Below are positions 36,617 through 46,341 of a DNA stretch of 64,000 nucleotides, piece by piece. Under the pieces are notes generated by a model that was given only the letters and a program-made list of their open reading frames with translations, had not been told where the DNA came from and searched no databases. The first letter of the stretch is position 1, and each line of letters starts with the position of its first letter. Both the position numbers and the translations under genes were made by a program. Source of the stretch: Pseudomonas cremoris (lineage in GTDB: Bacteria; Pseudomonadota; Gammaproteobacteria; Pseudomonadales; Pseudomonadaceae); contig NZ_JAAXCY010000003.1 in the NCBI RefSeq assembly GCF_014230465.1, forward strand, positions 434,001 to 498,000, given 5' to 3'.

Positions 36617-37725
36617 ATCTCGGAGAGGTCCGCCAACGGGTGCCTGCCTTCCCACGCCTTGTGAAAGTGTGCCTGCACCACTCCCTCGGGAACGCTATTG
36701 ATATCGGGCCAGTGCCAGTGCGGCTTCTGGTCCTTATCGATCAATCGCGCCCGAACGCCTTCGGCGAATTCCGGGTGACGGCAGCAATTGAGGCTCAAGG
36801 TGTATTCCATCTGGAACACCTGGGCCAGGGACAGGTGGCGGGCACGTTGAATCTGTTCCCACACCAGATGCGCGGTCAGCGGGCAACCCTCGCTCAAGGT
36901 TTTACCTGCCCGGTTGAACAGCGGGTCGCTGTGCTCGCGCAATTGGCTTAATGCGCGCCAGGCGCAGCGCACATCGCCGACATCCAGCCACTCGTCGATC
37001 TGCGCGCGTCGCGGCAGCCATTGCGCTTCGGGTTGCTGGTCGACGGCTTCCTGGGCCAGTGCTTTGAGCAGGCTGTTGAGTTGCATCGCCGTTTGCTCCT
37101 GCCAGTTCAGTTGCAACAGGCCATCGAGCAGTTCGTCCTGTTGGTCGTCACGCAGGAAGCGGTCGGCCAGGTCCAGGTCCAGGGCGTCGCGCCCGTTGAT
37201 ATGGGCGCCGGTCAGACCAAGAAACAGACCCAACTTGCCCGGCAGGCGCGACAAGAACCTGCTGGCCCCTACATCGGGATACAAGCCGATGCTGATTTCG
37301 GGCATCGCCAACCGGCTGCTCGGGGTGACGATGCGCACCGCCGCGCTTTGCAGCAGGCCCATGCCGCCGCCCAGCACATAGCCATGGCCCCAGCAGATCA
37401 ACGGTTTGGGGTAGGTGTGCAGGCGGTAGTCGAGACGATATTCCGCGGCAAAAAACTGTGCGGCCAGGTCAGGCACCACACCGGGTTGTTCAAGGCAGGC
37501 CAGGGCCAGGCTGCGCACTTCGCCGCCGGCACAAAACGCCTTGGGGCCGTTGCCGCGCAGTAGCACGCAAACGATGTTCGGGTCCTTGGCCCAGGCGTCC
37601 AGGCGTTCGCCCAGCGCCAGGATCATCGGCAGGGAGAGGGCGTTGAGGGACTTTTCCGCATCCAGGCTGGCGATGCCAATGCGGGCACCGTCGCTGCCGG
37701 TCAGCTCTTCGAAGTGCAGGTTCAT
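36613..37725 (-). CDS. Enoyl-CoA hydratase/isomerase family, 3-hydroxyisobutyryl-CoA hydrolase-like
   Basis: The start at 37725 follows GAGGT and gives 370 aa, the size of HIBCH-type enzymes and longer than a simple enoyl-CoA hydratase. Crotonase-fold motifs are FCAGGEVRSLA (about 62-72, oxyanion hole), GYVLGGGMGLLQSAAVRI (about 113-130) and MPEISIGLYPDVGASRFLSRL with the HIBCH-typical glutamate. It likely hydrolyses 3-hydroxyisobutyryl-CoA in valine breakdown; a related CoA substrate is possible. Confidence 0.87.
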   Translation of the reverse strand: MNLHFEELTGSDGARIGIASLDAEKSLNALSLPMILALGERLDAWAKDPNIVCVLLRGNGPKAFCAGGEVRSLALACLEQPGVVPDLAAQFFAAEYRLDYRLHTYPKPLICWGHGYVLGGGMGLLQSAAVRIVTPSSRLAMPEISIGLYPDVGASRFLSRLPGKLGLFLGLTGAHINGRDALDLDLADRFLRDDQQDELLDGLLQLNWQEQTAMQLNSLLKALAQEAVDQQPEAQWLPRRAQIDEWLDVGDVRCAWRALSQLREHSDPLFNRAGKTLSEGCPLTAHLVWEQIQRARHLSLAQVFQMEYTLSLNCCRHPEFAEGVRARLIDKDQKPHWHWPDINSVPEGVVQAHFHKAWEGRHPLADLSEI

Positions 37726-37861
37726 CGTGACCTCATTCGGGGAAGTGAAGGATGAGTATGATCCCTTCGTGGGAAAAAACCGGTTGTGTGTCAGATCAAT
37801 TGACAAGCGGGGTCAGCTTTCCTAGGGTTCGCCACATTCTTTTTTACAAGACCATTCAACC

Positions 37862-38554
37862 ATGACCGAAGACGACCGTATCAAACTCGAACCCAGCTGG
37901 AAACACGCCCTGCGGGATGAGTTCGAGCAGCCGTATATGGCCCAGTTGCGCGAGTTCCTGCGCCAGGAACATGCCGCCGGCAAAGAGATCTACCCGCCCG
38001 GTCCGCTGATTTTCAATGCCCTCAATTCCACGCCGCTGGACAAGGTCAAGGTGGTGATCCTCGGCCAGGACCCTTACCACGGCCCCGGCCAGGCCCACGG
38101 TTTGTGCTTCTCGGTGCAACCGGGCGTGCCGACGCCACCGTCCTTGGTGAACATCTATAAAGAGCTCAAGCGCGACCTCAATATCGACATCCCCAACCAC
38201 GGCTGCCTGCAAAGCTGGGCCGACCAGGGCGTGCTGATGCTCAACACCACCATGACCGTAGAGCGCGCCAATGCCAACGCCCATGCGGGCAAGGGCTGGC
38301 AGTTCTTTACCGATCGGATTATCGAAGTGGTCAGCCAGCATCAGCCGCACCTGGTGTTCCTGCTGTGGGGCGCCCATGCGCAGGGCAAGCAGAAGCTGGT
38401 GGATGCGACCAAGCACCTGGTGTTGACCTCGGTGCATCCGTCGCCGTTGTCGGCGTATCGCGGGTTCTTGGGCTGTGGGCATTTCAGCCGCACCAACAAA
38501 TTTCTTGAGCAGAATGGCGAGACGCCGATTGAGTGGCGGTTGCCGCCGATCTAA
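37862..38554 (+). CDS. ung: Uracil-DNA glycosylase
   Basis: This 230-aa family 1 enzyme removes uracil from DNA. The catalytic [18 protein letters not shown] has the activating aspartate at residue 70, and the second motif [18 protein letters not shown] carries the catalytic histidine near 193. The length is standard. A REP pair follows. Confidence 0.96.
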   Translation: MTEDDRIKLEPSWKHALRDEFEQPYMAQLREFLRQEHAAGKEIYPPGPLIFNALNSTPLDKVKVVILGQDPYHGPGQAHGLCFSVQPGVPTPPSLVNIYKELKRDLNIDIPNHGCLQSWADQGVLMLNTTMTVERANANAHAGKGWQFFTDRIIEVVSQHQPHLVFLLWGAHAQGKQKLVDATKHLVLTSVHPSPLSAYRGFLGCGHFSRTNKFLEQNGETPIEWRLPPI

Positions 38555-38572
38555 AGTTTGTCCGCAGGCCAA

Positions 38573-38661
38573 TGTGGGAGCGGGCTTGCTCGCGAATGCG
38601 GAGTGTCAGACAGAAAATTTTTCACTGACACACAGCATTCGCGAGCAAGCCCGCTCCCACA
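38573..38661. repeat. REP inverted pair, copy E
   Basis: The same REP unit as copy A, lying between the convergent ung and AbrB-family genes. Confidence 0.9.
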
Positions 38662-38680
38662 TTTAGAACTGTGCCAAGCC

Positions 38681-39718
38681 TTAGGTTTGTTCTGGCTGAC
38701 GGTTCCAATGCCTGAACAACGGCTCCGCCAAAAACAGCACAAACAACAACCGCATTACCTGCATCGCCGTCACCAATGGCACCGACAGTTGCAGGGTCTC
38801 CGCCGTCAAGCTCATCTCGGCAATCCCGCCGGGCATCATGCCCAACGTCAACGAGCGCAGGTCCAGATGGGTCAGCGCACTCAAGCCCACCGCCGCCAAT
38901 GTCGCCAGCGCCATGGTCAAGGCCGTACCGATCAAGGTGCGTCCCATGAATGAGGGCGCGCGGCGAAAGAACTGACGGTTGAAGTGGCAACCCAAACCGC
39001 TGCCGATCAACCATTGGCCAATCTGGCTGCCACCGTCAGGCAGGCCGATGTGCAGGTCCCACACCACGCTAGCGGTAGCGCTCACCAACAATGGCCCGAA
39101 TAGCCAAGGGTTTGGCTGACGCAAACGCTGCCATCCCCATGCCACCAACGCGCCAAGGGGAAAGAGCGTCAGCAACCACGGCCAGCTCACCGGTGCCGGG
39201 TGAAACTGCGGCGTGCCGCCTTCCAGCACATACTTGAAGATCGCTGGCACACACAACACCACCACCAGCACGCGCAAACTCTGCCCCGCTGCAACGCGGC
39301 TAAGCACCGCGCCATTGCGTGCGCCGAGGTTGACCATCTCACCGGAACCGCCGGGCATGCTGGAGAAGAACGCCGTAGCGCGGTCTTCACCACTGCGTCG
39401 CATCAACCACACGCCGACAATGCTCGACAGGCTGGTGACCAGCGCGCCGAAGAAGATCAGCCCGAAATGGCTCATCACCTGCTCGATCACCACCGGGGTG
39501 AAGTGCAGGCCGATGCCGATCCCGACCACCCATTGGCCGCATTTGCGCCCGCCGGGAATCTCCGCCAACTGCCACGGCGTGAGGCAACGCACCAGGATAA
39601 TCGCCAGCAACGAGCCGACCATGTACGGCAAAGGCCAGCCGACCAGGCTGGCCAGGTAACCGCCGGCCAGGCCGACCAGCGGTGTTCCCCACCAATGTTT
39701 AAAGGTGACCTCAGACAT
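38681..39718 (-). CDS. AbrB-family integral membrane protein
   Basis: The start at 39718 lies inside the end of tctA (8-base overlap) and gives 345 aa with about ten helices. Two internal repeats each carry a SMPGGSGEM- or MMPGGIAEM-type motif (about residues 117 and 299), the hallmark of the PF05145 family once named ammonia monooxygenase or AbrB regulator. It is a transporter-like protein, with no link to the DNA-binding AbrB. Coupling to tctA suggests a role in the same uptake or efflux of carboxylates. Confidence 0.88.
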   Translation of the reverse strand: MSEVTFKHWWGTPLVGLAGGYLASLVGWPLPYMVGSLLAIILVRCLTPWQLAEIPGGRKCGQWVVGIGIGLHFTPVVIEQVMSHFGLIFFGALVTSLSSIVGVWLMRRSGEDRATAFFSSMPGGSGEMVNLGARNGAVLSRVAAGQSLRVLVVVLCVPAIFKYVLEGGTPQFHPAPVSWPWLLTLFPLGALVAWGWQRLRQPNPWLFGPLLVSATASVVWDLHIGLPDGGSQIGQWLIGSGLGCHFNRQFFRRAPSFMGRTLIGTALTMALATLAAVGLSALTHLDLRSLTLGMMPGGIAEMSLTAETLQLSVPLVTAMQVMRLLFVLFLAEPLFRHWNRQPEQT

Positions 39719-41225
39719 CGGCCACGGCACGACGCTGCAGGGCACGTTTACGGTAGATGCGCACCAGCGGGAACATCAGCATCAACGCAGTCAGCACCCA
39801 CACACCAAAGGTGATCGGGCTCGACCAGAGGATGTCCAGCGCACCGTTGGAGATCGACAGCGCACGGCGCAGGTTCTGCTCCATCAGGCCGCCGAGGATA
39901 AAGCCCAGCAGCACTGGCGACAGCGGGAAGTCGAGCTTGCGCAGGATGTAGCCGAAGATACCGATACCTACCATCAGGAACAGGTCGAAGGTGGTGGCGT
40001 GAACGGCGTACACACCGATCGCGGTGATGATGGCGATCACCGGCACCAGCGCCCAGTTCGGCACGGCCAGGATGCGGGTGAAGATGCGGATCATCGGGAT
40101 GTTGAGGATCACCAGCATGATGTTGGCGATAAACAACGACGCGATCAGGCCCCAGACGATGTCCGGTTGCTGTTGGAACAGCAGCGGGCCCGGGGTGATG
40201 TTGTACAGCGACAAGGCGCCGATCATCACAGCGGTGGTGCCCGAACCGGGTACGCCGAGGGTCAGCATTGGTACCAGCGCGCCACAGGCGGAAGCGCCGA
40301 TCGCGGTTTCCGGGGCCGCGAGACCGCGCATGTCACCCTGGCCGAATTTACCGCTGGCACCGGCCAGGCGTTTTTCGGTCATGTAGGCAACGGCCGACGC
40401 CAAGGTGGCGCCTGCACCGGGCAATACACCCATGATGAAGCCCAGCAGGCCGCAGCGGATGTTAACCACAAAGACAGCGGACGCTTCCTTCAGGTTGAAC
40501 ATCATCCGTCCGGTGGCTTTCACCGCTTCCTGGCCACGGTGGGTTTTTTCCAGCAGCAACAGGATCTCGCTGATGGAGAACAAGCCCAGCACCAACACCA
40601 CGAACTGGATGCCGTCGGTGAGGTGGATGTTATCGCCCGTGAAACGGTACACGCCGCTGTTGGCGTCGATGCCGACCGCTGACAGGAACAGGCCGATCAG
40701 CGCCGCCACGAAGGTCTTCAGCGGCTTGTCACCGGCCATGCCGCCCAGGCAGACAATCGCGAACACCATCAGGACGAAATATTCCGCCGGTCCAAAGGCT
40801 ATCGCCCACTTGGCCAGCAGCGGCGCAAACAACACCATGCCGCAGGTGGCGATGAACGCGCCGATAAACGAACTCCACGCCGACAACGACAGCGCTACAC
40901 CGGCCAGGCCTTTACGGGCCATCGGGTAGCCGTCGAGGGTGGTCATCACGGTGGAGGCTTCACCCGGGATGTTGAGCAGGATCGAGCTGATACGGCCGCC
41001 GTACTCGCAGCCCAGATACACGGCTGCCAGCAGGATCAACGCCGACTCGGGCGGCAGGCCCAGGGCGAATGCGATGGGAATCAACAACGCCACGCCGTTG
41101 ATCGGGCCCAGGCCCGGCAGCAGGCCGACGACAGTACCGATCAAGGTGCCGCACAGTGCGGTCACCAGGTTGTAAGGGGACAGTGCAACGCCGAAGCCCT
41201 GGCCCAAATAGCTGAACGTATCCAT
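39711..41225 (-). CDS. tctA: Tripartite tricarboxylate transporter, large permease TctA
   Basis: The start at 41225 gives 504 aa, the family norm, with about eleven to twelve helices. Family signatures are GLLPGLGPINGVALLIPIAF (about residues 33-52) and GVLPGAGATLASAVAYMTEK (about 265-284), the duplicated PGxG motifs. With TctB and TctC it takes up citrate or related tricarboxylates. It starts one base after the tctB stop. Confidence 0.94.
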   Translation of the reverse strand: MDTFSYLGQGFGVALSPYNLVTALCGTLIGTVVGLLPGLGPINGVALLIPIAFALGLPPESALILLAAVYLGCEYGGRISSILLNIPGEASTVMTTLDGYPMARKGLAGVALSLSAWSSFIGAFIATCGMVLFAPLLAKWAIAFGPAEYFVLMVFAIVCLGGMAGDKPLKTFVAALIGLFLSAVGIDANSGVYRFTGDNIHLTDGIQFVVLVLGLFSISEILLLLEKTHRGQEAVKATGRMMFNLKEASAVFVVNIRCGLLGFIMGVLPGAGATLASAVAYMTEKRLAGASGKFGQGDMRGLAAPETAIGASACGALVPMLTLGVPGSGTTAVMIGALSLYNITPGPLLFQQQPDIVWGLIASLFIANIMLVILNIPMIRIFTRILAVPNWALVPVIAIITAIGVYAVHATTFDLFLMVGIGIFGYILRKLDFPLSPVLLGFILGGLMEQNLRRALSISNGALDILWSSPITFGVWVLTALMLMFPLVRIYRKRALQRRAVADV

Positions 41226-41226
41226 A

Positions 41227-41685
41227 TCAGTTCTCCAGAACGTCGAGCAGACCGAGGGGCAGCGGCACATCCATGGCTTTATCGAACAGCAGATAAAGAC
41301 CGATGGCCATCAGGCTGACGATCACCACACTTGGCAACCAGCGGCCGCCGTACAGGCGTGCCATGGGGATGCCGATCAACATGCTGCTGAGGATGAAACC
41401 GAGCGATTCAAAGGTGCCGGCGAACACGATCAGCAAGCCGACACAAATGCCGATCTTGACCAGGGTTTCGCGGTCCAGTGCCGGTTCTTCTTCGGTATGT
41501 TTGGTCGGCTGCGGGCGAAACAGCATGTAGATCAGGCCCAGGCTCATCAGCCCGAGCATGAGCAGCGGGTAGGCACGAGGCCCCACCGGCTCGTAGGAAA
41601 ACGCCGCCTGATACGGCCAGGCCATCAGCGCGAGGCCGGCGCACACCAGCAACATCACAGAAGCGAAAATGCGTTGTAAAAGCAT
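41227..41685 (-). CDS. tctB: Tripartite tricarboxylate transporter, small permease TctB
   Basis: The start at 41685 gives 152 aa with four hydrophobic helices (MLLQRIFASVMLLVCAGLAL at the N terminus). The family is poorly conserved but the position between tctC and tctA fits. It is the small membrane subunit of the TTT system. Confidence 0.91.
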   Translation of the reverse strand: MLLQRIFASVMLLVCAGLALMAWPYQAAFSYEPVGPRAYPLLMLGLMSLGLIYMLFRPQPTKHTEEEPALDRETLVKIGICVGLLIVFAGTFESLGFILSSMLIGIPMARLYGGRWLPSVVIVSLMAIGLYLLFDKAMDVPLPLGLLDVLEN

Positions 41686-41745
41686 GTGAAACTCCTCGGC
41701 CACACCCGTTATGGCAACGGGCATGGCCTTGAGACAGAGGGGCGA

Positions 41746-42729
41746 TTACTGGATCAGGCCAAACTCTTTGGCCAGCACTTTGTAGTCAGCCACTTGTTTC
41801 TTCACGTAGGTGTCCAGCTCCGGGCCGGTCATGGCGAACGGGAACAGCTCGCGCTGGTCACGCAGCTTGGCGAACTCTTCGGAAGCCAGCAGTTTGTCGA
41901 ATGCGTCTTTCCACCAGGCGTAGTCGGCATCGCTGACTTTTGGCCCGAGGTAGAAGCCACGCACCACTGGCCAGACGATGTCGTAGCCTTGCTCTTTGGC
42001 GGTCGGAATATTCTTCATTTCCGGCTCGTCCAGGCGCTCGTCGGAGAACACCGCCAGCAGGCGCATGTCACCGCTCAAGATGTGCGGCATGGAGTCGGAG
42101 ATGTCGGTACTGCCCACTTGGATGTGGCCGCCGAGCAGAGCCGTGGCGATTTCGCCGCCGCCTTCCAGCGCCACATAACGCAGTTCGCGCGGGTTGATCC
42201 CGGCAGCCTTGGCGATCAGGGCTGTTTGCATCCAGTCCTGGCTGCCGACGGTGCCGCCGGAACCGATTACCACGCTGCCTGGATCTTTCTTCAGGGCTTT
42301 GACGAGATCGTCGAGGGTCTTGTAGGGCGAATCCGCTTTCACGGCGATGGCACCGTAGCTGGTGCCGACCGCTGCCAACCAACGCACGGCGCTTTCATCG
42401 AAGCGGCCGAACTTGCCTTGGGCCAGGTTCAACAGCGAACCGCTGGACCAGGCCACCAAGGTGCCCGCATCCGCAGGGCGCTGGGCGACCACAGCGTTGT
42501 AGGCCACCGCGCCGACGCCGCCCGGCATGTAGGTCACGCGCATTGGCTTGCTCAGCAACTTCTCGTTGACCAGCGCGCTTTGCGCCAGTTTGCAGGTCAG
42601 GTCAAAACCGCCGCCGGGGGAGGCCGGGGCGATGCATTCCGGGCGCTTGGGTTCATCGGCGGCCAGCAGTTGGCCAGCGAACACCATGCAGCCGGCGGCG
42701 AGGGCCAATTTACGCAGTGAAAAGCTCAT
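41746..42729 (-). CDS. tctC: Tripartite tricarboxylate transporter substrate-binding protein TctC
   Basis: This 327-aa protein has a signal peptide (cleaved after GQLLA) and the Bug-type binding fold. APASPGGGFDLTCK (about residues 34-47) and YMPGGVGAVAYNAV are the usual ligand-loop motifs; the aspartate in the first loop typically contacts a ligand carboxylate. It binds tricarboxylates in the periplasm and delivers them to TctAB. Confidence 0.93.
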   Translation of the reverse strand: MSFSLRKLALAAGCMVFAGQLLAADEPKRPECIAPASPGGGFDLTCKLAQSALVNEKLLSKPMRVTYMPGGVGAVAYNAVVAQRPADAGTLVAWSSGSLLNLAQGKFGRFDESAVRWLAAVGTSYGAIAVKADSPYKTLDDLVKALKKDPGSVVIGSGGTVGSQDWMQTALIAKAAGINPRELRYVALEGGGEIATALLGGHIQVGSTDISDSMPHILSGDMRLLAVFSDERLDEPEMKNIPTAKEQGYDIVWPVVRGFYLGPKVSDADYAWWKDAFDKLLASEEFAKLRDQRELFPFAMTGPELDTYVKKQVADYKVLAKEFGLIQ

Positions 42730-42763
42730 GTTTTATCTCCGTCTTTGTTGTTATGAGTAGCGA

Positions 42764-44056
42764 CTACCACAGTGCGACGCTGTAACTGACCAGCACGCGC
42801 ATTTCATCCGCATCACGGGCCGAGTAGTTGGAACGGTACGTGGCATTACGCAGGCGCACGGCCACATCCTTGAACGTGCCGCTTTGCACCACGTAGCGGA
42901 TCTCGCTGTTGCGTTCCCATTCCTTGCCGGTGTCGCCGTTCTTGAGCTTGATGTTGTCACCCGACAGGTAACGGCTCATGAAGCTCAAGCCGGGAATGCC
43001 CAGCTTGGCGAAGTCGTAGTCGTAACGCGCCTGCCAGGAGCGTTCTTCGGCGCCGGCGAAGTCGTTGATCTGCACGAAGTTGACCAGGTACGGGTCGCTG
43101 CCATCCACATACGGGAACGCGCTGTCGCCGGACATGTGCTGGTAGCCGGCGCTGAGCTTATGGCCATTGAGGGCATAGCTGAACAGGCCATTGAGGGATT
43201 TGTTGTCGATTTTGCCGCCACGGGCGGCGCCTGCGTCATCACTGATAGCCAGGCGCAAGTCGGCGGCGAAGGTGCCGGGGCCCATTGGGCGCGCGGCTAC
43301 CAGGCCGAGGAAGTGCTGGCGGTACACGTCGTCGAGCTGGGCGAAGTGGTAGCTGCCGGTGATCTTGTCGGCGAACTTGTAGTCTGCACCACCGAAGTTG
43401 AAGTGCTTGCCGGTGGCGCCACTGACGAAGCGGCTGTTCTTGTTGTTGAGCGCGATGTCTTCATAGTGGGTGACGTCGCGGTCCTTGGCTTTGTCCAGGC
43501 GGCCGCCGGTGAACACCAGGTTCTTGAATTCCTTGGAGGTGATCAGGCCGCCATTGAAGGTCTGCGGCAGGATGCGGCCGTCGTTGGGCTTGAGGATCGG
43601 CAGTTCGGGGATCAGCGCGCCGATCTTCAACTCGGTGGCCGAGATTTTCACTTTGCCGGTCAGGCCCAGCTTGGAGTATTCGTTGGCGGCGCGGCCATCG
43701 TCGTGGGTAGGCAACAGGCCGGTGCCGGTGCGGTCGGGGCTGGAGTCGAGCTTGACCCCAAGCATGCCCAGCGCATCCACGCCAAAGCCGACGGTACCGT
43801 CGGTGTAGCCCGATTGCAGGTTGAGCATGAAACCTTGGGCCCACTCGTCGCGCTTGGATTGCTGCGCGCTGGTGCCGTCGCGAAAGTCGCGGTTGAAGTA
43901 CATGTTGCGGGTTTCCAGGGTCCCGCTGCTGTCTTCAAAGAAGGCGGCCTGGCCAAGCGGCGAAAATCCGGCAAGGGCTGCGGCACTGGCAAGGGCGGTC
44001 TGGGTAAGGCGAGAGGAACGCACAGGCGAGAAGGCCTGGGGCTGTGTCGACAGCAT
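42764..44056 (-). CDS. OprD-family porin, likely for tricarboxylates
   Basis: This 430-aa protein has a long signal region (cleaved near PLGQA) and an 18-strand OprD-type barrel, opening with FFEDSSGTLETRNMYFNRDF and ending in an aromatic residue (VSYSVALW), the outer-membrane assembly signal. As the first gene of the tct operon it resembles OpdH, the tricarboxylate-specific porin of P. aeruginosa. It is divergent from tctDE. Confidence 0.91.
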   Translation of the reverse strand: MLSTQPQAFSPVRSSRLTQTALASAAALAGFSPLGQAAFFEDSSGTLETRNMYFNRDFRDGTSAQQSKRDEWAQGFMLNLQSGYTDGTVGFGVDALGMLGVKLDSSPDRTGTGLLPTHDDGRAANEYSKLGLTGKVKISATELKIGALIPELPILKPNDGRILPQTFNGGLITSKEFKNLVFTGGRLDKAKDRDVTHYEDIALNNKNSRFVSGATGKHFNFGGADYKFADKITGSYHFAQLDDVYRQHFLGLVAARPMGPGTFAADLRLAISDDAGAARGGKIDNKSLNGLFSYALNGHKLSAGYQHMSGDSAFPYVDGSDPYLVNFVQINDFAGAEERSWQARYDYDFAKLGIPGLSFMSRYLSGDNIKLKNGDTGKEWERNSEIRYVVQSGTFKDVAVRLRNATYRSNYSARDADEMRVLVSYSVALW

Positions 44057-44090
44057 CGTTGTGTACTCCGTTATTGTTCTTATTTTGGCG

Positions 44091-44110
44091 AAAACGCTTC
44101 AAGGCGTTTT
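44091..44110. other. Short hairpin in the porin leader
   Basis: AAAACGC-TTCAAG-GCGTTTT is a 7-bp stem located about 35 bases upstream of the porin ATG, near the position of a 5' leader. It could act as a terminator-like or mRNA-stabilising element. Confidence 0.4.
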
Positions 44111-44176
44111 TCGGGCGCTACGGATCAGGTAGCTCGGCAGGCATGACCCACCGTAGCTGGATGCTAAAGGGCGAAG

Positions 44177-44208
44177 CTTTCACTAACCTTTCAGTTGCCT
44201 TTCAATGT
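44177..44208. promoter_or_regulatory. Three direct repeats at 11-bp spacing, probable TctD binding array
   Basis: CTTTCA occurs at 44177, 44188 and 44199, each within an 11-base unit (GCTTTCACTAA, CCTTTCAGTTG, CCTTTCAATGT). One-turn direct repeats are the usual target of OmpR/PhoB-type response regulators, and the adjacent tctD encodes one. The array is midway between the porin and tctD starts. Confidence 0.65.
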
Positions 44209-44291
44209 TTTCGGGCTTCACAGGGCAGGCGGCGCCTGTAAACTGCCCGGCAAAGCGTGGCGTCTCCCATGCCCGAATGAGGTGAAAATCC

Positions 44292-44963
44292 ATGCGTGTC
44301 CTTTTGGTTGAAGACCATTTGCAGCTCGCCGAAAGTGTCGCCCAGGCGCTCAAGAGCACGGGTTTGACCGTGGATGTGCTGCACGACGGCGTGGCCGCAG
44401 ACTTGGCCTTGAGCAGTGAGGAATACGCGGCGGCAATCCTGGATGTGGGCCTGCCGCGCATGGACGGTTTCGAGGTGCTCGCCCGTTTACGCGCCCGTGG
44501 GAAAAACTTGCCAGTGCTGATGCTGACGGCGCGCAGTGATGTGAAGGACCGTGTGCATGGGCTCAATCTCGGTGCGGACGACTACCTGGCCAAACCCTTT
44601 GAACTGACCGAGCTGGAAGCACGGGTCAAGGCGCTGTTGCGCCGTAGCGTGTTGGGCGGAGAGCGCCAACAGGCCTGTGGCGTGCTGGTGTATGACCTCG
44701 ACACACGCCGCTTCACGGTTGGCGGCGAACTGATGACCTTGACGTCCCGTGAGCAGGCGGTGCTTGAAGCGCTGATTGCGCGCCCGGGCCGTGTGATGAG
44801 CAAAGAACAACTCGCCTCGCAGGTGTTCGGGCTTGATGAAGAGGCCAGCCCCGATGCCATCGAAATCTATGTACACCGGCTGCGCAAGAAACTCGACGGC
44901 CAACCCATCGCCATCGTGACGTTCCGCGGCCTTGGCTACTTGCTGGAAGCTCGTGATGCATAA
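44292..44963 (+). CDS. tctD: Response regulator TctD
   Basis: This 223-aa OmpR-family regulator has a receiver domain (phosphorylated aspartate at residue 51 in ILDVGLPRMDGFEVL, conserved VEDHL at 6-10) and a C-terminal winged-helix domain (about 125-222, ASPDAIEIYVHRLRKKL). With TctE it is expected to induce the tct transport operon on citrate. The stop overlaps the tctE start by eight bases. Confidence 0.93.
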   Translation: MRVLLVEDHLQLAESVAQALKSTGLTVDVLHDGVAADLALSSEEYAAAILDVGLPRMDGFEVLARLRARGKNLPVLMLTARSDVKDRVHGLNLGADDYLAKPFELTELEARVKALLRRSVLGGERQQACGVLVYDLDTRRFTVGGELMTLTSREQAVLEALIARPGRVMSKEQLASQVFGLDEEASPDAIEIYVHRLRKKLDGQPIAIVTFRGLGYLLEARDA

Positions 44964-46341
44964 GCCCAGCAGCCTGCGCTGGCGGCTGCTGTGGAACCTG
45001 GCGCTGTTGTTGGTGCTGTTGATGCTGGCCAGCGGCATGAGTGCCTATTGGAATGGTCGCGAGGCCGCCGACACCGCCTACGACCGCACCTTGCTGGCCT
45101 CGGCACGGACCATCGCCGCTGGCTTGACCCAGGTCGACGGCACCCTCAGCGCCAATGTGCCGTATGTGGCCTTGGACACGTTTGCCTACGACAGCGCCGG
45201 ACGCATTTATTACCAGGTCAACGATATTGATCAGAAGCTGATCTCTGGCTACGAACACCTCCCTGGTCCGCCGCCCGGCACGCCGCGAACCGACGATTAT
45301 CCTGCGTTGGCGCGCTTTTACGATGCCGTGTACCAGGGGCAACCCGTGCGTGTGGTCAGCCTGCTCAAGGCGGTCTCCGAGCCGAACATGAACGGCATGG
45401 CGGAAATCCGCGTGGCCGAAACCGATGAAGCGCGGGTCGCCATGGCCCGCAGCTTGATGGCCGATACGTTGTTGCGCTTGGGCATGCTGGCGGTGGGCGC
45501 GTTGTTGCTGGTGTGGTTTGCGGTCAGCGCCGCGCTGCGCCCGCTGGAGCGTTTGCGTACGGCGGTAGAAGAGCGTCAGCCCGACGACCTGCGTCCGCTG
45601 CCGTTGGTGGAAGTGCAGCATGAGTTTGGCCCGCTGGTGCGCTCCCTCAATCACTTCACCGAACGCCTGCGTGGCCAGTTCGAGCGCCAGGCGCAGTTTA
45701 TTGCCGACGCGGCCCATGAACTGCGCACGCCGCTCGCCGCACTCAAGGCGCGTCTGGAATTGGGCCTGCGCAGCGATGCGCCGGACACCTGGCGCAGCAC
45801 CCTGGAAACCGCCGCCCAGGGCACCGACCGCTTGACCCACTTGGCCAACCAGTTGCTGTCGCTGGCACGCATCGAAAACGGCGCCCGGGCAATTGCCGAG
45901 GGCGGCGCGCAGTTGTTGGACCTCAGCCAATTGGCCCGTGAACTGGGCATGGCCATGGCACCGCTGGCGCACGCACGCGGCGTGGCGTTGGCGCTGGAAG
46001 CCGACGAGCCGGTATGGCTGCGGGGCGAGCCGACTTTGTTGAACGAGTTGCTGAGCAACCTGGTGGACAACGCCCTGGCGCACACGCCGCCGGGCGGCAA
46101 CGTGATCCTGCGGGTGACCGCGCCGGCGGTGCTGGAAGTTGAAGATGACGGCCCTGGGATTCCGCAGGAGGAGCGTGACCGGGTGTTCGAACGTTTCTAT
46201 CGCCGCAGCCAGCAGGGTATGGGGTCTGGCTTGGGTTTGGCGATTGTCGGCGAGATCTGCCGGGCGCATCTGGCGCAGATCAGCCTGCACGATGGCGAGC
46301 AGGCGGGGCTGAAGGTGCGGGTGAGTTTTATCGCCGGTTGA
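44956..46341 (+). CDS. tctE: Sensor histidine kinase TctE
   Basis: The ATG at 44956 lies within the end of tctD and gives 461 aa. A first helix (about 12-35) and a second (about 175-195) bracket a periplasmic sensor domain; then come HAMP, the H box AAHELRTPLAALKARLE (histidine near 254), and the ATPase motifs NLVDNALAHTPPG and DDGPGIPQEERDRVFERFYR. It autophosphorylates and passes phosphate to TctD. Confidence 0.93.
   Translation: MHKPSSLRWRLLWNLALLLVLLMLASGMSAYWNGREAADTAYDRTLLASARTIAAGLTQVDGTLSANVPYVALDTFAYDSAGRIYYQVNDIDQKLISGYEHLPGPPPGTPRTDDYPALARFYDAVYQGQPVRVVSLLKAVSEPNMNGMAEIRVAETDEARVAMARSLMADTLLRLGMLAVGALLLVWFAVSAALRPLERLRTAVEERQPDDLRPLPLVEVQHEFGPLVRSLNHFTERLRGQFERQAQFIADAAHELRTPLAALKARLELGLRSDAPDTWRSTLETAAQGTDRLTHLANQLLSLARIENGARAIAEGGAQLLDLSQLARELGMAMAPLAHARGVALALEADEPVWLRGEPTLLNELLSNLVDNALAHTPPGGNVILRVTAPAVLEVEDDGPGIPQEERDRVFERFYRRSQQGMGSGLGLAIVGEICRAHLAQISLHDGEQAGLKVRVSFIAG

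Noticed and set aside
42884..46290. Long open frames opposite the porin gene (about 420 codons) and opposite tctE (about 525 codons).
   Set aside because: They are antisense shadows caused by high GC and third-position bias; products are low-complexity and Gln/His/Arg- or Gly/Val/Ala-rich, while the sense frames match known families.
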